From positions 806,001 to 870,000 of the forward strand of contig NZ_LT607733.1 in the NCBI RefSeq assembly GCF_900091445.1: a DNA stretch of 64,000 nucleotides, given 5' to 3'. The DNA is from Micromonospora echinofusca. GTDB lineage: Bacteria > Actinomycetota > Actinomycetes > Mycobacteriales > Micromonosporaceae. Position 1 is the stretch's first letter. Each line of letters opens with the position of its first letter. Shown in pieces: positions 9,711 to 18,742 of this stretch. Position numbers and translations under genes: made by a program. The notes beneath the pieces are model-generated. The model did no database searches. It was given only the letters and a program-made list of their open reading frames with translations, and was not told the DNA's origin.

Positions 9711-10127
9711 ATGACAACGGTCGGAGAGTTCATGACGACCCGGTTGGTGACGATGGACGGCAACGACACGCTGACCGCCGCCGCGCAGGAGATGCGCGAC
9801 AGCGCCATCGGCGACGTGGTGGTGACCGACGGTGACGATGTGATCGGCATCGTGACGGACCGGGACATCACGGTACGGGGCGTGGCCGAGAACATGGACC
9901 CGAACTCGACCCCGCTCAACCGGATCACCAGCAAGGACGTGATCACGGTCAGCCAGTACGACGACGCGGTGGCCGCCGCCGACCTGATGCGCACGTACGC
10001 CGTGCGCCGGCTGCCGGTCATCGACGACGGGCGGCTGGTCGGCCTGGTCTCGATGGGCGACCTCGCAGTGGAGCGGGAGCCGCAGTCGGTGCTCGCCGAC
10101 ATCAGCGCCGACGAACCGAACAACTGA
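9711..10127 (+). CDS. Two-CBS-domain protein
   Basis: A 138-residue protein made of two tandem CBS domains (about 1-60 and 65-130): VGEFMTTRLVTMDGNDTL opens the first and ITSKDVITVSQYDDAVAAA the second. CBS pairs bind adenine nucleotides and act as energy sensors; free-standing versions are common in actinomycetes with unknown targets. A good AGAGGGGAG ribosome site precedes ATG 9711. It stands alone and is followed by a terminator. Confidence 0.92.
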   Translation: MTTVGEFMTTRLVTMDGNDTLTAAAQEMRDSAIGDVVVTDGDDVIGIVTDRDITVRGVAENMDPNSTPLNRITSKDVITVSQYDDAVAAADLMRTYAVRRLPVIDDGRLVGLVSMGDLAVEREPQSVLADISADEPNN

Positions 10128-10143
10128 CCCGTCCGCCGCGGCG

Positions 10144-10171
10144 CGCCGGCTCCCCGAGACGGGAGCCGGCG
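10144..10171 (+). terminator. Terminator after CBS gene
   Basis: An 11-bp perfect stem (10144-10154 with 10161-10171), six-base loop, followed by TCGCGTCTT. Confidence 0.75.
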
Positions 10172-10359
10172 TCGCGTCTTCACCAGGGGCGTGGCGCGTC
10201 ACCCGGGGCGACATGCGGTCGATCACGACGGCGATGCTGGTGGTGCTGCTCGGTCTCGACGCACCGGACGGGAGCGACTCACCCCATCCGGGCGAGGTTG
10301 GCCCGGCGCCGGAGGGGGACCCCTGGTCGGAACTGACCGACGGGGGAGGAGAGGACCCG

Positions 10360-10737
10360 ATGGTGGACGCGACGACGAGGTTCTTCGAGGACCTCGACCG
10401 GCGGGGGTACGACCCCCTGCTGGCGAAGTCCTCCGGGACCCTGCGCCTGGACCTGCACGAGGGGGCGCAGACGACACACTGGCTGCTGCGGGTCGACCAG
10501 GGACGGCTCCAGGTGAGCCGGGAGGACCAGGAGGCCGACACGGTGGTCGGCATCAGCCCGGCACTCTTCGAGGAACTCGCCGCCGGCCGCGAGGACGGGG
10601 TGGCGGCGCTGCTGCGCGGGGACATGACGGTCAGCGGGGACCTGCGGCTGGTGTTGCAGTTGGAGCGGCTCTTCCCCAGCCACCCGGACGCCCGCGGACC
10701 CCGCCGGCGCTTCCACAGCTACATGGAGGTGCGGTGA
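10360..10737 (+). CDS. SCP2 sterol-binding-domain protein
   Basis: A 125-residue protein resembling a single SCP2 domain: GTLRLDLHEGAQTTHWLLRV, then DTVVGISPALFEELAAGR and a GDMTVSGDLRLVLQLERLF end. SCP2 domains bind hydrophobic ligands; the ligand is unknown. The ATG at 10360 is favoured by GGGGGAGGAG upstream; an in-frame ATG at 10213 would add a 49-residue unlike-family extension. Its stop overlaps the start of the glucosidase gene (TGATG), so it may modulate or accompany that enzyme. Confidence 0.8.
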   Translation: MVDATTRFFEDLDRRGYDPLLAKSSGTLRLDLHEGAQTTHWLLRVDQGRLQVSREDQEADTVVGISPALFEELAAGREDGVAALLRGDMTVSGDLRLVLQLERLFPSHPDARGPRRRFHSYMEVR

Positions 10738-12797
10738 TGGCGCAGAGCAACACGGTCCGGATCCTGGACGGCAGCACCTTCGTGGTGTCGGAGGACACCG
10801 GGGACATCGAGGCGACGCCGAGCGAACCGACGGGATTCTTCGCCCTGGACACCCGCTACCTGTCGACGTGGGTGCTGACGGTGAACGGGGAACGGCTCAC
10901 CCCTCTGTCGTACGACGACCTCCAGTACTACGAGGCCCGCTTCTTCCTGGTGCCGGGAATGGCCACGCACTACGTCGACGCCAAGCTGTCGATCATCCGG
11001 GAGCGCGCGGTGGGGGGCAGCTTCCGGGAGACGCTCACCATCCTCAACCACGACGAGAAGCCGGTCGACCTGGAGATCAGGATGGCGGCGGCGTCCGACT
11101 TCGCCGACCTGTTCCAGGTGAAGGACGAGATCCTCAACAAGAAGGGCGAGATCTACACGGAGGTCGACTCCGACCGGCTGCGCCTGGGCTACCGGCGGGG
11201 CAACTTCATCCGGGAGACGCTGATCTCCGCGTCTCCGTCGCCCAGGTACGACCGCAGGGGCTTCGCGTACTCGCTCCACCTCCAACCCAACGAACGGTGG
11301 GCAGCCGAGATCGACGTCAAGACCACGGCGGTCTCCCCGGGCGGGCGGGACCTGCGGATGGGGCTGCGGGCGCACACCACCGAGCGGCGCGCCCTCCAGC
11401 ACGACCTGGAGGAGTGGATCGCCAGGGCCCCCAAGGTCAACAGCCAGCACGACCTGGTCGCCTCCACGTACCGGCGCAGCCTCATCGACCTGGCCGCGCT
11501 GCGCTTCTCGCCACTCTCCCTCGGCGGGGCGACGCTACCCGCCGCCGGGCTGCCCTGGTTCATGACCATGTTCGGCCGCGACAGCATCCTGACCTGCCTC
11601 CAGACGCTGCCGTTCACGCCGGAGCTGTCGAAGACCACGCTGCGGATCCTGGCCTCCCTCCAGGGCACCCGGTTCGACGACTTCCGGGACGAGGACCCGG
11701 GCCGGATCCTGCACGAGATGCGCTACGGCGAGACCGCCGCCTTCGAGGAACAGCCGCACTCGCCGTACTACGGGTCGGTGGACGCGACCCCGCTGTTCCT
11801 GGTGCTGCTCGACGAGTACGAGAAGTGGAGCGGGGACGCCGAGTTGGTCATGGAGTTGGAGCGGGAGTGCCGGGCGGCGTTGAAGTGGATCGACGACTAC
11901 GCCGACCTGGTCGGCAACGGCTACATCTGGTACGAGCGCCGCAACACCGACACCGGCCTGGAGAACCAGTGCTGGAAGGACTCCTGGGACTCCATCTCCT
12001 ACCGCGACGGCACGCTGCCGCCGTTCCCCCGGGCCACCTGCGAGGTGCAGGGGTACGCGTACGACGCCAAGGTGCGCGCCGCCCGGCTGGCCCGTGAGTT
12101 CTGGGGCGATCCGGAGTTGGCCGACCGGTTGGAGCGGGAGGCTGCGGCGCTGAAGGAACGGTTCAACCGGGACTTCTGGGTGGACGACGGCGAGTACTAC
12201 GCCCTGGCCCTGGACCCGGACGGCCGCCAGTGCGACGTGCTGAGCTCCAACATCGGCCACCTGCTCTGGAGCGGCATCGTCGACCACGACCGGGCCGAGA
12301 AGGTCGCCCAGCACCTGGTGGGGCCCCGGCTCTTCACCGGCTGGGGCGTACGCACACTGGCCGAGGGCGAGGTGCGCTACAACCCGATCGGCTACCACAA
12401 CGGCACGATCTGGCCGTTCGACAACTCGTTCATCGCCTGGGGTCTGCGCCGGTACGGCTTCGCCGAGGAGGCGGCGGTCATCGCCAACGGCATCCTCGAC
12501 GCGGCCACCTACTTCGAGGGCCGGCTGCCGGAGGCGTTCGGCGGCTACCCGCGCGAGCTGACCAAGTTCCCCGTCGAGTACCCGACGGCGTGCAGCCCGC
12601 AGGCCTGGTCGACGGGCACGCCGCTGCTGCTGCTGCGCACGATGCTCGGCCTGGAGCCGCACGAGGGGCACCTCGCGGTGGAACCCCGGCTGCCGATCGG
12701 GATGGGCCGGATCGAGGTGCTGGACATCCCGGGGCGCTGGGGCCGCGTCGACGCGTTCGCCCGGGGCCGCCTCGACATGCACCGGCTGACCGACTAG
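10737..12797 (+). CDS. Amylo-alpha-1,6-glucosidase-type (glycogen-debranching-like) enzyme
   Basis: A 686-residue protein. Residues 1-215 form the N-terminal glycogen-debranching beta-domain (GFFALDTRYLSTWVL is typical), and the rest is an (alpha/alpha)6 barrel with WFMTMFGRDSILTCLQTLPF, GLENQCWKDSWDS and YNPIGYHNGTIWPFDN. These motifs are shared by bacterial MGH/GDE-type hydrolases that act on alpha-glucosides. Exact substrate is uncertain; glycogen or a glucosylated compatible solute are possible. Coupled to the SCP2 gene by TGATG overlap and closed by a terminator. Confidence 0.9.
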   Translation: MAQSNTVRILDGSTFVVSEDTGDIEATPSEPTGFFALDTRYLSTWVLTVNGERLTPLSYDDLQYYEARFFLVPGMATHYVDAKLSIIRERAVGGSFRETLTILNHDEKPVDLEIRMAAASDFADLFQVKDEILNKKGEIYTEVDSDRLRLGYRRGNFIRETLISASPSPRYDRRGFAYSLHLQPNERWAAEIDVKTTAVSPGGRDLRMGLRAHTTERRALQHDLEEWIARAPKVNSQHDLVASTYRRSLIDLAALRFSPLSLGGATLPAAGLPWFMTMFGRDSILTCLQTLPFTPELSKTTLRILASLQGTRFDDFRDEDPGRILHEMRYGETAAFEEQPHSPYYGSVDATPLFLVLLDEYEKWSGDAELVMELERECRAALKWIDDYADLVGNGYIWYERRNTDTGLENQCWKDSWDSISYRDGTLPPFPRATCEVQGYAYDAKVRAARLAREFWGDPELADRLEREAAALKERFNRDFWVDDGEYYALALDPDGRQCDVLSSNIGHLLWSGIVDHDRAEKVAQHLVGPRLFTGWGVRTLAEGEVRYNPIGYHNGTIWPFDNSFIAWGLRRYGFAEEAAVIANGILDAATYFEGRLPEAFGGYPRELTKFPVEYPTACSPQAWSTGTPLLLLRTMLGLEPHEGHLAVEPRLPIGMGRIEVLDIPGRWGRVDAFARGRLDMHRLTD

Positions 12798-12803
12798 CGC
12801 GAC

Positions 12804-12842
12804 CCGGCCGGCGGCGCGACCCGACCGCGCGCCGCCGGCCGG
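12804..12842 (+). terminator. Very stable GC terminator hairpin
   Basis: A perfect 15-bp all-GC inverted repeat (12804-12818 with 12828-12842), loop of nine, directly after the glucosidase stop. Confidence 0.75.
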
Positions 12843-12910
12843 CCGCCACCCGAGGCCGCCACCGCTGGCGGGCCGGCATGGCCTTCAGCCGGGCAGGGTA
12901 AGTTCGCGCC

Positions 12911-13669
12911 ATGCCGGAACTCGTGTACCCGCCCGTGATCGCTGCCGCCAAGACGATGTTCCGGGTCCTCGACCTGAAGATCACCATCGAGGGCGCACAC
13001 CACGTGCCGCGTACGGGCGGGGCGGTGCTGGCGAGCAACCACATCAGCTACCTCGACTTCATCTTCTGCGGCTTGGGCGCGAACCCCGCGAAGCGGCTGG
13101 TGCGGTTCATGGCCAAGAAGTCCGTCTTCACGCACAAGATCTCGGGCCCGTTGATGCGGGGCATGCGGCACATCCCGGTCGACCGGCGGGCGGGTGCCGG
13201 GTCGTACGCGACGGCGGTCAGCGCCCTGAGGCGCGGCGAGGTGGTGGGCGTCTTCCCCGAGGCCACGATCAGCCGGTCGTTCACGGTCAAGGAACTCAAG
13301 AGCGGGACCACCCGGATGGCGACCGAGGCCGGCGTGCCGGTGTTGCCGGTGGCGATCTGGGGCACGCAGCGGCTCTGGACCAAGGGTCGGCCGCGCACCC
13401 TCAACCGCCGGCACATCCCGATCACCATCCTGGTCGGCGAGCCGATGGACCCGGCCGACTACCCGGACGCCAACGCGATGACCGTCGACCTGAAGGCGCG
13501 GCTGACCGCGCTCGTCGACCGTGCCCAGCGGAACTACCCCGACAAGCCGGCCGGCCCCGACGACACCTGGTGGCTCCCGGTGCACCTGGGCGGCACCGCC
13601 CCCACCCTGGAGGAGGCCGCCGAGCTGGAGGTGCGCCGCCGGGCCGCCGCGGTCGACCCCGACGCCTGA
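12911..13669 (+). CDS. 1-acyl-glycerol-3-phosphate acyltransferase (PlsC family)
   Basis: A 252-residue membrane-associated acyltransferase that would add the second acyl chain in phospholipid synthesis. The catalytic HX4D motif is present in NHISYLDF (about residues 43-50), the substrate motif as FPEATISRSF (about 115-124) and a third block as PVLPVAIWGTQRLW. The final ~40 residues are a Pro/Glu-rich extension. Actinomycetes carry several PlsC paralogues, so the exact acceptor is unknown. Confidence 0.9.
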   Translation: MPELVYPPVIAAAKTMFRVLDLKITIEGAHHVPRTGGAVLASNHISYLDFIFCGLGANPAKRLVRFMAKKSVFTHKISGPLMRGMRHIPVDRRAGAGSYATAVSALRRGEVVGVFPEATISRSFTVKELKSGTTRMATEAGVPVLPVAIWGTQRLWTKGRPRTLNRRHIPITILVGEPMDPADYPDANAMTVDLKARLTALVDRAQRNYPDKPAGPDDTWWLPVHLGGTAPTLEEAAELEVRRRAAAVDPDA

Positions 13670-13738
13670 CATCCCCGCGGCGCTACGCCCCGGCGCACGT
13701 GGTCGTCGGCGCCGGGACTGCCGCCCGTACCGTCGGCC

Positions 13739-14491
13739 TCAGCGGTGCCCCGAGGCGGCGCCGGCGGCGGGCCCCTGCCAGCCACGGTCGACGCGTCCCG
13801 GCCGGTAGTAGTCCTCCCGGGACTGGAACTCGACAGGCAGCGACCCGGGCAGGGTGATCCGGGTCTCGCCGGCGCCCGGCCCGGCCCCGGCGCGCACCGC
13901 CAGCACGTCCCGCTCGGGCGGCGACAGGTCGACCAGCTCGGGGTGGGCCAGCCGGAAACCGGCCACCGCCCGGCGCACCAGGCGGGTCAGCTCGACGATC
14001 TCCCCGGCGGGCCCGGTGAATCCGAGAGTCGGCTGCTGGATGGTGCGCAGCGCGTCGCAGACCACCAGCAGGCGGGCGTGCTCCCCGGGCTCCGCCGCCA
14101 GCAGTTCCAGCCGGGACGGCCACTGCCAGCGGATCTGACCGCTGATCAGGCCCGGCAACCGCACGCCTCGGCGGTGCCGCGCGCCTGCACCGCCCCCGCC
14201 GACCAGGGCGAGCTGCGGCCCGGCGCCGGCGTACGCGATCCGCCGGTCGGTGACGGTGACCGCCACCGGCTCAGGCAACGTCCACCGCTGCCGCGCCTCC
14301 GTGGGGCCGAGCAGGTGCCCCGAGGCGTGCAGCCGGCGCCGGGCGAGCACCCGCTCGCCGGCCTCGACGACCAGTTCGTGCCGCCGGTCCAGCGCCGGGG
14401 TCACGTCGTCGTCCGCGTCGAAGCGGTGTGGGGCGATGAAGAAGGGGGACGCGTCATCGTGCATCGTCATGACCTCCGCTGCCGACGGCAT
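13739..14491 (-). CDS. Hypothetical protein
   Basis: A 250-residue soluble protein that I do not recognise. It has a central beta-rich part (WTLPEPVAVTVTDRRIAYAG, about residues 70-90, reminiscent of a PH-like or DUF domain used in actinomycete proteins), and an ELTRLVRRAVAGFRLAHPEL helix near residue 170. Other in-frame starts lie at 14470 and 14464. It lies just downstream of the response-regulator gene's end on the same strand orientation but 46 bases away and reads toward it being upstream, so it may be separately transcribed. Confidence 0.6.
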   Translation of the reverse strand: MPSAAEVMTMHDDASPFFIAPHRFDADDDVTPALDRRHELVVEAGERVLARRRLHASGHLLGPTEARQRWTLPEPVAVTVTDRRIAYAGAGPQLALVGGGGAGARHRRGVRLPGLISGQIRWQWPSRLELLAAEPGEHARLLVVCDALRTIQQPTLGFTGPAGEIVELTRLVRRAVAGFRLAHPELVDLSPPERDVLAVRAGAGPGAGETRITLPGSLPVEFQSREDYYRPGRVDRGWQGPAAGAASGHR

Positions 14492-14537
14492 CTCACCACG
14501 AGCGTCGCCGACCCCCGGCCGGCTGTCATGACGCCCG

Positions 14538-15251
14538 TTAGGGGGTCGGCCGGTCGTAGGAAGCCTGTGACCGGTAGATGCCGATCTCCTCCGGCCGGAC
14601 TAGGCCGTCCTCGATCGCCCGGGCGAGCAGCGCCGCCTTGGTGGCGGCCGGTCGCCCCGCTCGGGTGTACTTGATGCGCGCCCGGTCGACGTACTGCTTC
14701 ACGGTGTGCTCGCTGATCCGCATCCGACGGGCCACTGACGCCTTCGACATCGACTGGAACCACAGCAGCAGCGCCTCGCGCTCCTTGTCGGACAGGGCGG
14801 GCCGGTCAGGGCGGGGGTCACCCACGATCGCCCCGGCGAGCGCCGGCGGCACGTACGGGCGGTCGCTGGCGGCGGCCAGCACGGTGGCCACGCAGTGCTC
14901 CCGCCCCTCGTGCTTGGCCAGGAACGCGACCGCCCCGGCGTCCAGGGCGGCGAGCATCGTCTGCGGGTCGGTGTGCTCCGAGTAGACCACCACCCGCCGG
15001 CCGGCCGCGCTCAGCTCGGCGAGCTTGTCCAGGGCCATCCGCCCGTGCAGCCGCAGGTCGAGCAGGATCACGTCGGCGTCGGGCGCGGCCCGCAGCACGG
15101 CGTCGGGGTCGTCACCGGTCGCCAGGACCCGCAGCCGGGGCTCGGCGGCCAGCCAGACGCGTACGCCCTCGATGACGACCGGGTGGTCGTCCACGATCGC
15201 CACGCCCACCGACCGGCCACCGGTCAACCCCGCCACCGGGTCTGCGCCCAT
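14538..15251 (-). CDS. NarL/LuxR-family response regulator
   Basis: A 237-residue transcription factor. The receiver domain (about 15-130) has the acidic pair in VDDHP, phospho-acceptor Asp in LLDLRL and conserved Lys in FLAKHEG. The LuxR-type HTH covers about 170-225 (LSDKEREALLLWFQ ... ISEHTVKQYVDRARIKY). ATG 15251 overlaps the 3' end of the kinase-like gene by 28 bases, so it belongs to the same operon (16389-17567, 15224-16399, then this gene). The target genes are not evident. Confidence 0.93.
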   Translation of the reverse strand: MGADPVAGLTGGRSVGVAIVDDHPVVIEGVRVWLAAEPRLRVLATGDDPDAVLRAAPDADVILLDLRLHGRMALDKLAELSAAGRRVVVYSEHTDPQTMLAALDAGAVAFLAKHEGREHCVATVLAAASDRPYVPPALAGAIVGDPRPDRPALSDKEREALLLWFQSMSKASVARRMRISEHTVKQYVDRARIKYTRAGRPAATKAALLARAIEDGLVRPEEIGIYRSQASYDRPTP

Positions 15252-16399
15252 CTGATCTCCCCGTCCCGCTCGTAGAGGTACTCCACCCGCCCGTCGTCGC
15301 CCGGCGGTCCGGCGGTGTCGGGGCCGGCCCGGTCGGGCGTGACCAGGCCGACCACCACCTCGTCGGGACCGGCGACCACGGTCAGCCGGGCCCAGCCCCG
15401 GGCGTCGGCCAGGAGCGCGGTGAGCGGGTCGGCCAGCCGGCGACGCACCTGCACCGGCAGCGGCGGCGGGTCGCCGATCGTGACCAGGTCGATCGGCAGC
15501 CCGTTTCGCTCCGCCAGGTCGGCCGCGGCCCGCAGCTCGTGCAGCAGCGGGTCGGGCACGTCGTCGGACTCGGCGATGAGCCGGCGCAGCCGGGCGGCGG
15601 CCAGCACGGCCCGCCGCTGCACGTCCGGGTCGGCCGGGTCGGCCCGGCCGTCGGCCAGCTCCGCGAGCACCTCCTCGGCGGCGCCGCCGGCCAGCGTGAA
15701 GCGGGCGCGCCGCTCCCGCCGGGCCCGTTCGGCGGCGTCCCGCTCGGCCTCCGCCGCGTGGGCGGCGGCCGCCGCGCCGGCCCGCTGCCGGGCCAGCCTC
15801 GCGATCGCCGTACCGCCCACGAAGACCGCCACCTGGAGCGTCGACGTGGCGTAGACGGACATGGCGTACCGGGCCAGGTCGGCGGGGGCGGTCGCGCCGT
15901 GGCCGAGTACCCCGGCCAGCGCGATCAGCGCGTGTACGCCCAGCGCCGCGATCAGCCCGTAGACCCGCCGCCCCCACAGCACCATGACGAAGAACCAGCC
16001 GAGGGTGCCCCACACCCAGTTCGCGGCGGTGAAGAGCTGCCGTTCACCGGCCGCCGCGACGACCACCGCGTCGACCACCAGCAGCAGCGCGACCAACGGC
16101 CAGGCCAGCAGGCGCGCGCGGCGCAGCAGCCGGAGGCCGGTCAGCACCCCGACCGCCGCCATGAGCAGCCAGCCGGCGAGGACCACCGCCGGCGCGGCCA
16201 GCTCCGCCCACGCGCCCAGCACCGCGGGCAGCGCGATCGCCGTGTGCCAGGCCAGCGCGATGACCACCGCCACGACCCGGGCGCCACCGTCGGAGGCGGC
16301 GGCCACCGCCGCCGCCGGGTCCACCGGGGACCGGCCCTCGTCCGGCGTACGCGCCGTCGGCACCGCCGTCGCCGGAGCGGTCGTCGTCTCAGTCGACAT
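15224..16399 (-). CDS. Degenerate sensor-kinase-like membrane protein
   Basis: A 391-residue protein with about five membrane segments between residues 35 and 205, then an Ala/Arg-rich coiled-coil-like stretch and a C-terminal region that matches the layout of a sensor kinase but lacks its key residues. No phospho-accepting H-box like the DLHD of its neighbour is seen, and the place of the ATPase N-box reads LADPLTALLADAR without the Asn. I infer a non-catalytic kinase partner. It overlaps the true kinase by 11 bases and the response regulator by 28. Confidence 0.75.
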   Translation of the reverse strand: MSTETTTAPATAVPTARTPDEGRSPVDPAAAVAAASDGGARVVAVVIALAWHTAIALPAVLGAWAELAAPAVVLAGWLLMAAVGVLTGLRLLRRARLLAWPLVALLLVVDAVVVAAAGERQLFTAANWVWGTLGWFFVMVLWGRRVYGLIAALGVHALIALAGVLGHGATAPADLARYAMSVYATSTLQVAVFVGGTAIARLARQRAGAAAAAHAAEAERDAAERARRERRARFTLAGGAAEEVLAELADGRADPADPDVQRRAVLAAARLRRLIAESDDVPDPLLHELRAAADLAERNGLPIDLVTIGDPPPLPVQVRRRLADPLTALLADARGWARLTVVAGPDEVVVGLVTPDRAGPDTAGPPGDDGRVEYLYERDGEIRWAQTRWRG

Positions 16400-17567
16400 C
16401 GGACCACTCCAACCGGATCCGGGTACCGGCGCCGGGGCGCGAGTCGATCTCGGCGCGCCCGCCGACGGAGGACATCCGGCCGCGTACCGACTCACGCAGC
16501 CCGTACCGGTGCGCGGGAACGGCCGCCGGGTCGAAGCCCGGACCGTCGTCGGCGAGCTCGACCACGACGGTGTCGGCGACCCGGCTCAGCCGCAGCGCGG
16601 CGGACGCGCCCGGCGCGTGCCGGAGCACGTTGGACAGCGCCGCGTACGTGCTCTCCGCGAGCGCCTCCGCGACCGGGGCGGGCACGACGCACGGCGCCAG
16701 CTCGGTGGTGACCGGCAGCTCGGGCAGCCGGGCGCGCACCGCCCGCAGCCGCCCGTCCAGCGGCACCGGCCCCTCGTCGGGCGCGGACCGCGCGTCGGCC
16801 AGCGCGGTGAGGGTACGCAGGTCGGCGGCGCACCGTTCGCGCAGCGCGGCGGACGGGCCGGCGACCGCGCCCAGCCCGACCATCGTCAGGGTGGCCAGCA
16901 CCGTGTCGTGCAGATCCCGGTTCTGCCGCCGCTCCGCGTCCCGCGCGGTCCGGGCGACCAGCGACTCCCGGGTGAGCCGCTGGTGCGCCACGAAGGCGTC
17001 GTCGGCCCGACCGATCCGCCGCCGCATGATGGCGGTGATCAGCGCGCCGCAGGCCGTCTGCACCAGCAGCGTCACCGCGTGCGCGGCGGCCTCGTCGGGC
17101 TGGCCGGCGGCGTGCGCGCCGGTCGCGTACGCCGCCGTCACCAGCAGCCCCGCCGGAACCGACCACCCGATGGGGGCGTTGGCCTGCGCGTTGAGGACCG
17201 TGGTGCTGGCCAGCACCGCGATCCAGCTCACCTCGCCGGGCAGCACCTCCGGGGTGACCAGCACCGGCATCGCCAGGCAGGCGGCGGCGGTCAGCGCCAC
17301 GTCGCCGAGCACCATCGGGCGGCCGATGCCGTGGCGCAGCGCGCGGAACGCGTACCAGACCGACCAGGCGGTCAGGGCCGCGACGGCCGGAACCAGCAGC
17401 GCCGGCTCGACCGGCGGGGTACGCACCGACAGGGCGACCACCGCGCCGACCAGGCCGCAGGCCAGGCGCAGCAGCGCCGGCAGGCGGGTGAAGATGAGAG
17501 TGAACGCGCCACCGGCCGGGGTGTCCAGCGTGGTCGGCGACGTGGTCGGTGCGGCGACGGCCGGCAT
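16389..17567 (-). CDS. NarL-type sensor histidine kinase
   Basis: A 392-residue membrane kinase. Six hydrophobic segments span about residues 25-190. The dimerisation/phospho-acceptor helix has NRDLHDTVLATLTMVG (about residues 240-255), and the ATPase domain shows LSNVLRHA (N-box) and DDGPGFD (G1). ATG 17567 is chosen because AAGGACC lies upstream and the hydrophobic region follows; longer in-frame starts add an unlikely leader. It is the first gene of a three-gene signalling operon. Confidence 0.9.
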   Translation of the reverse strand: MPAVAAPTTSPTTLDTPAGGAFTLIFTRLPALLRLACGLVGAVVALSVRTPPVEPALLVPAVAALTAWSVWYAFRALRHGIGRPMVLGDVALTAAACLAMPVLVTPEVLPGEVSWIAVLASTTVLNAQANAPIGWSVPAGLLVTAAYATGAHAAGQPDEAAAHAVTLLVQTACGALITAIMRRRIGRADDAFVAHQRLTRESLVARTARDAERRQNRDLHDTVLATLTMVGLGAVAGPSAALRERCAADLRTLTALADARSAPDEGPVPLDGRLRAVRARLPELPVTTELAPCVVPAPVAEALAESTYAALSNVLRHAPGASAALRLSRVADTVVVELADDGPGFDPAAVPAHRYGLRESVRGRMSSVGGRAEIDSRPGAGTRIRLEWSDVD

Positions 17568-17763
17568 CGGGAAAGAGGGTCCTTCTGCGACAACGACCCG
17601 ATCCGGGCCAAAACGGGGGATCGACGCCGGAGAATAGCACGAGCATCCGCCCGCGATCACCCTCGGTGCGTGCCGTGTCGCCGGTCGGTCAGCCCCTCCC
17701 GGTGCGGATTTCGCACCACCGACAGGACGGTGACCTGCCCGCACCGCCCCCGCGGGCACCCGG

Positions 17764-18657
17764 TCAGTTGATCGGCAGCACCTTCGTGCCGCCGCCCGCG
17801 ATCGAGCGGGTCAGCTTCTTTCCGCTGGACCAGTACCAGCAGCGCACCCCCCGGTCGCCGCGCGCCCACGCCTGCTCCGACGGGAACCGGTACGTGCTGC
17901 CCGTGCGGTAGCGGAGCATGCCGTCGACCGGCACCTTCGCGTAGCGGGCGATGACCGGCCGGCACTTCGCGTGGACGGCGTCCTCGTCCTTCGTCGCGTC
18001 GTCGTAGGACACGTCGGGCGCGGTCCAGACGCCCACGTACTCGAAGCGGTGGAACTTCGTGCACGGGACCGCCAGCAGGTTGGACCAGTCGTCCTCCTCG
18101 GCGCAGCCGTACCGCAGCGGGGTGGCCGCCTTCAGCACGCCACGGAGGCTGCCCGCCCGGTTGACCGGCCGGTCGTTGTCGCCGTTGGCGCCGCTCACCG
18201 GGTCGAGTTCGAACAGGTCGCACCGGTACCACCGGCTGCCGCCCGTCCAGCCCGCCGGCGACGTGGGCGCCACCTGCACCGACAGCCGGGCGTCGCGCCA
18301 CTCGCCGCCGACGTACTCCTTGGCCTTGGCGTCGCACTCGGCGAACGCGGACCGCATCGCCGCCGACCCGACGCGGGGCGGGACCGGGCGGGCGGCCAGG
18401 TCGCCGGTGAACGTGCCGATGTGGAACGTCTCGACGAGGTGCGCCTTCGCGCAGTCCACCGGCTGGTGGCTGGTGAGGTAGGCGGTCGGCTCGGCGACGA
18501 CGTGGCACTCGCCGGCCTGCGGCGTGAACTGGCGGGCCTCGGCCACCGGCCGCCAGTCGTCGGTCAGGTCCCCGTCCGTGCCGGCCGGCGTGCCGCACCC
18601 GCTCACCGCCGCCGCGACCAGCGCGGCCGAAGCCGTGACGCCCAGCCAGCGTCGCAT
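17764..18657 (-). CDS. Septum-formation-family lipoprotein
   Basis: A 297-residue exported lipoprotein. MRRWLGVTASAALVAAAVSGC is a lipoprotein signal with the lipid-anchored Cys at about residue 21 (lipobox VSGC). The mature part has many conserved cysteines and tryptophans (GECHVV, HQPVDCAKAHLVETFHIG, KCRPVI, RCWYW), matching the actinobacterial 'septum formation' family, two of whose repeats seem present. Role in division is known only by name. The start at 18657 is set by the signal peptide; an ATG 15 codons earlier adds nothing signal-like. Confidence 0.85.
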   Translation of the reverse strand: MRRWLGVTASAALVAAAVSGCGTPAGTDGDLTDDWRPVAEARQFTPQAGECHVVAEPTAYLTSHQPVDCAKAHLVETFHIGTFTGDLAARPVPPRVGSAAMRSAFAECDAKAKEYVGGEWRDARLSVQVAPTSPAGWTGGSRWYRCDLFELDPVSGANGDNDRPVNRAGSLRGVLKAATPLRYGCAEEDDWSNLLAVPCTKFHRFEYVGVWTAPDVSYDDATKDEDAVHAKCRPVIARYAKVPVDGMLRYRTGSTYRFPSEQAWARGDRGVRCWYWSSGKKLTRSIAGGGTKVLPIN

Positions 18658-18742
18658 GTGTTCCTCCCCGTGCCCCGTCACAACCGGCGCAGCATATGGC
18701 ACCCGGGGCCGGACCGGATGCCCGCGGGGCGTACCGCCGAGG

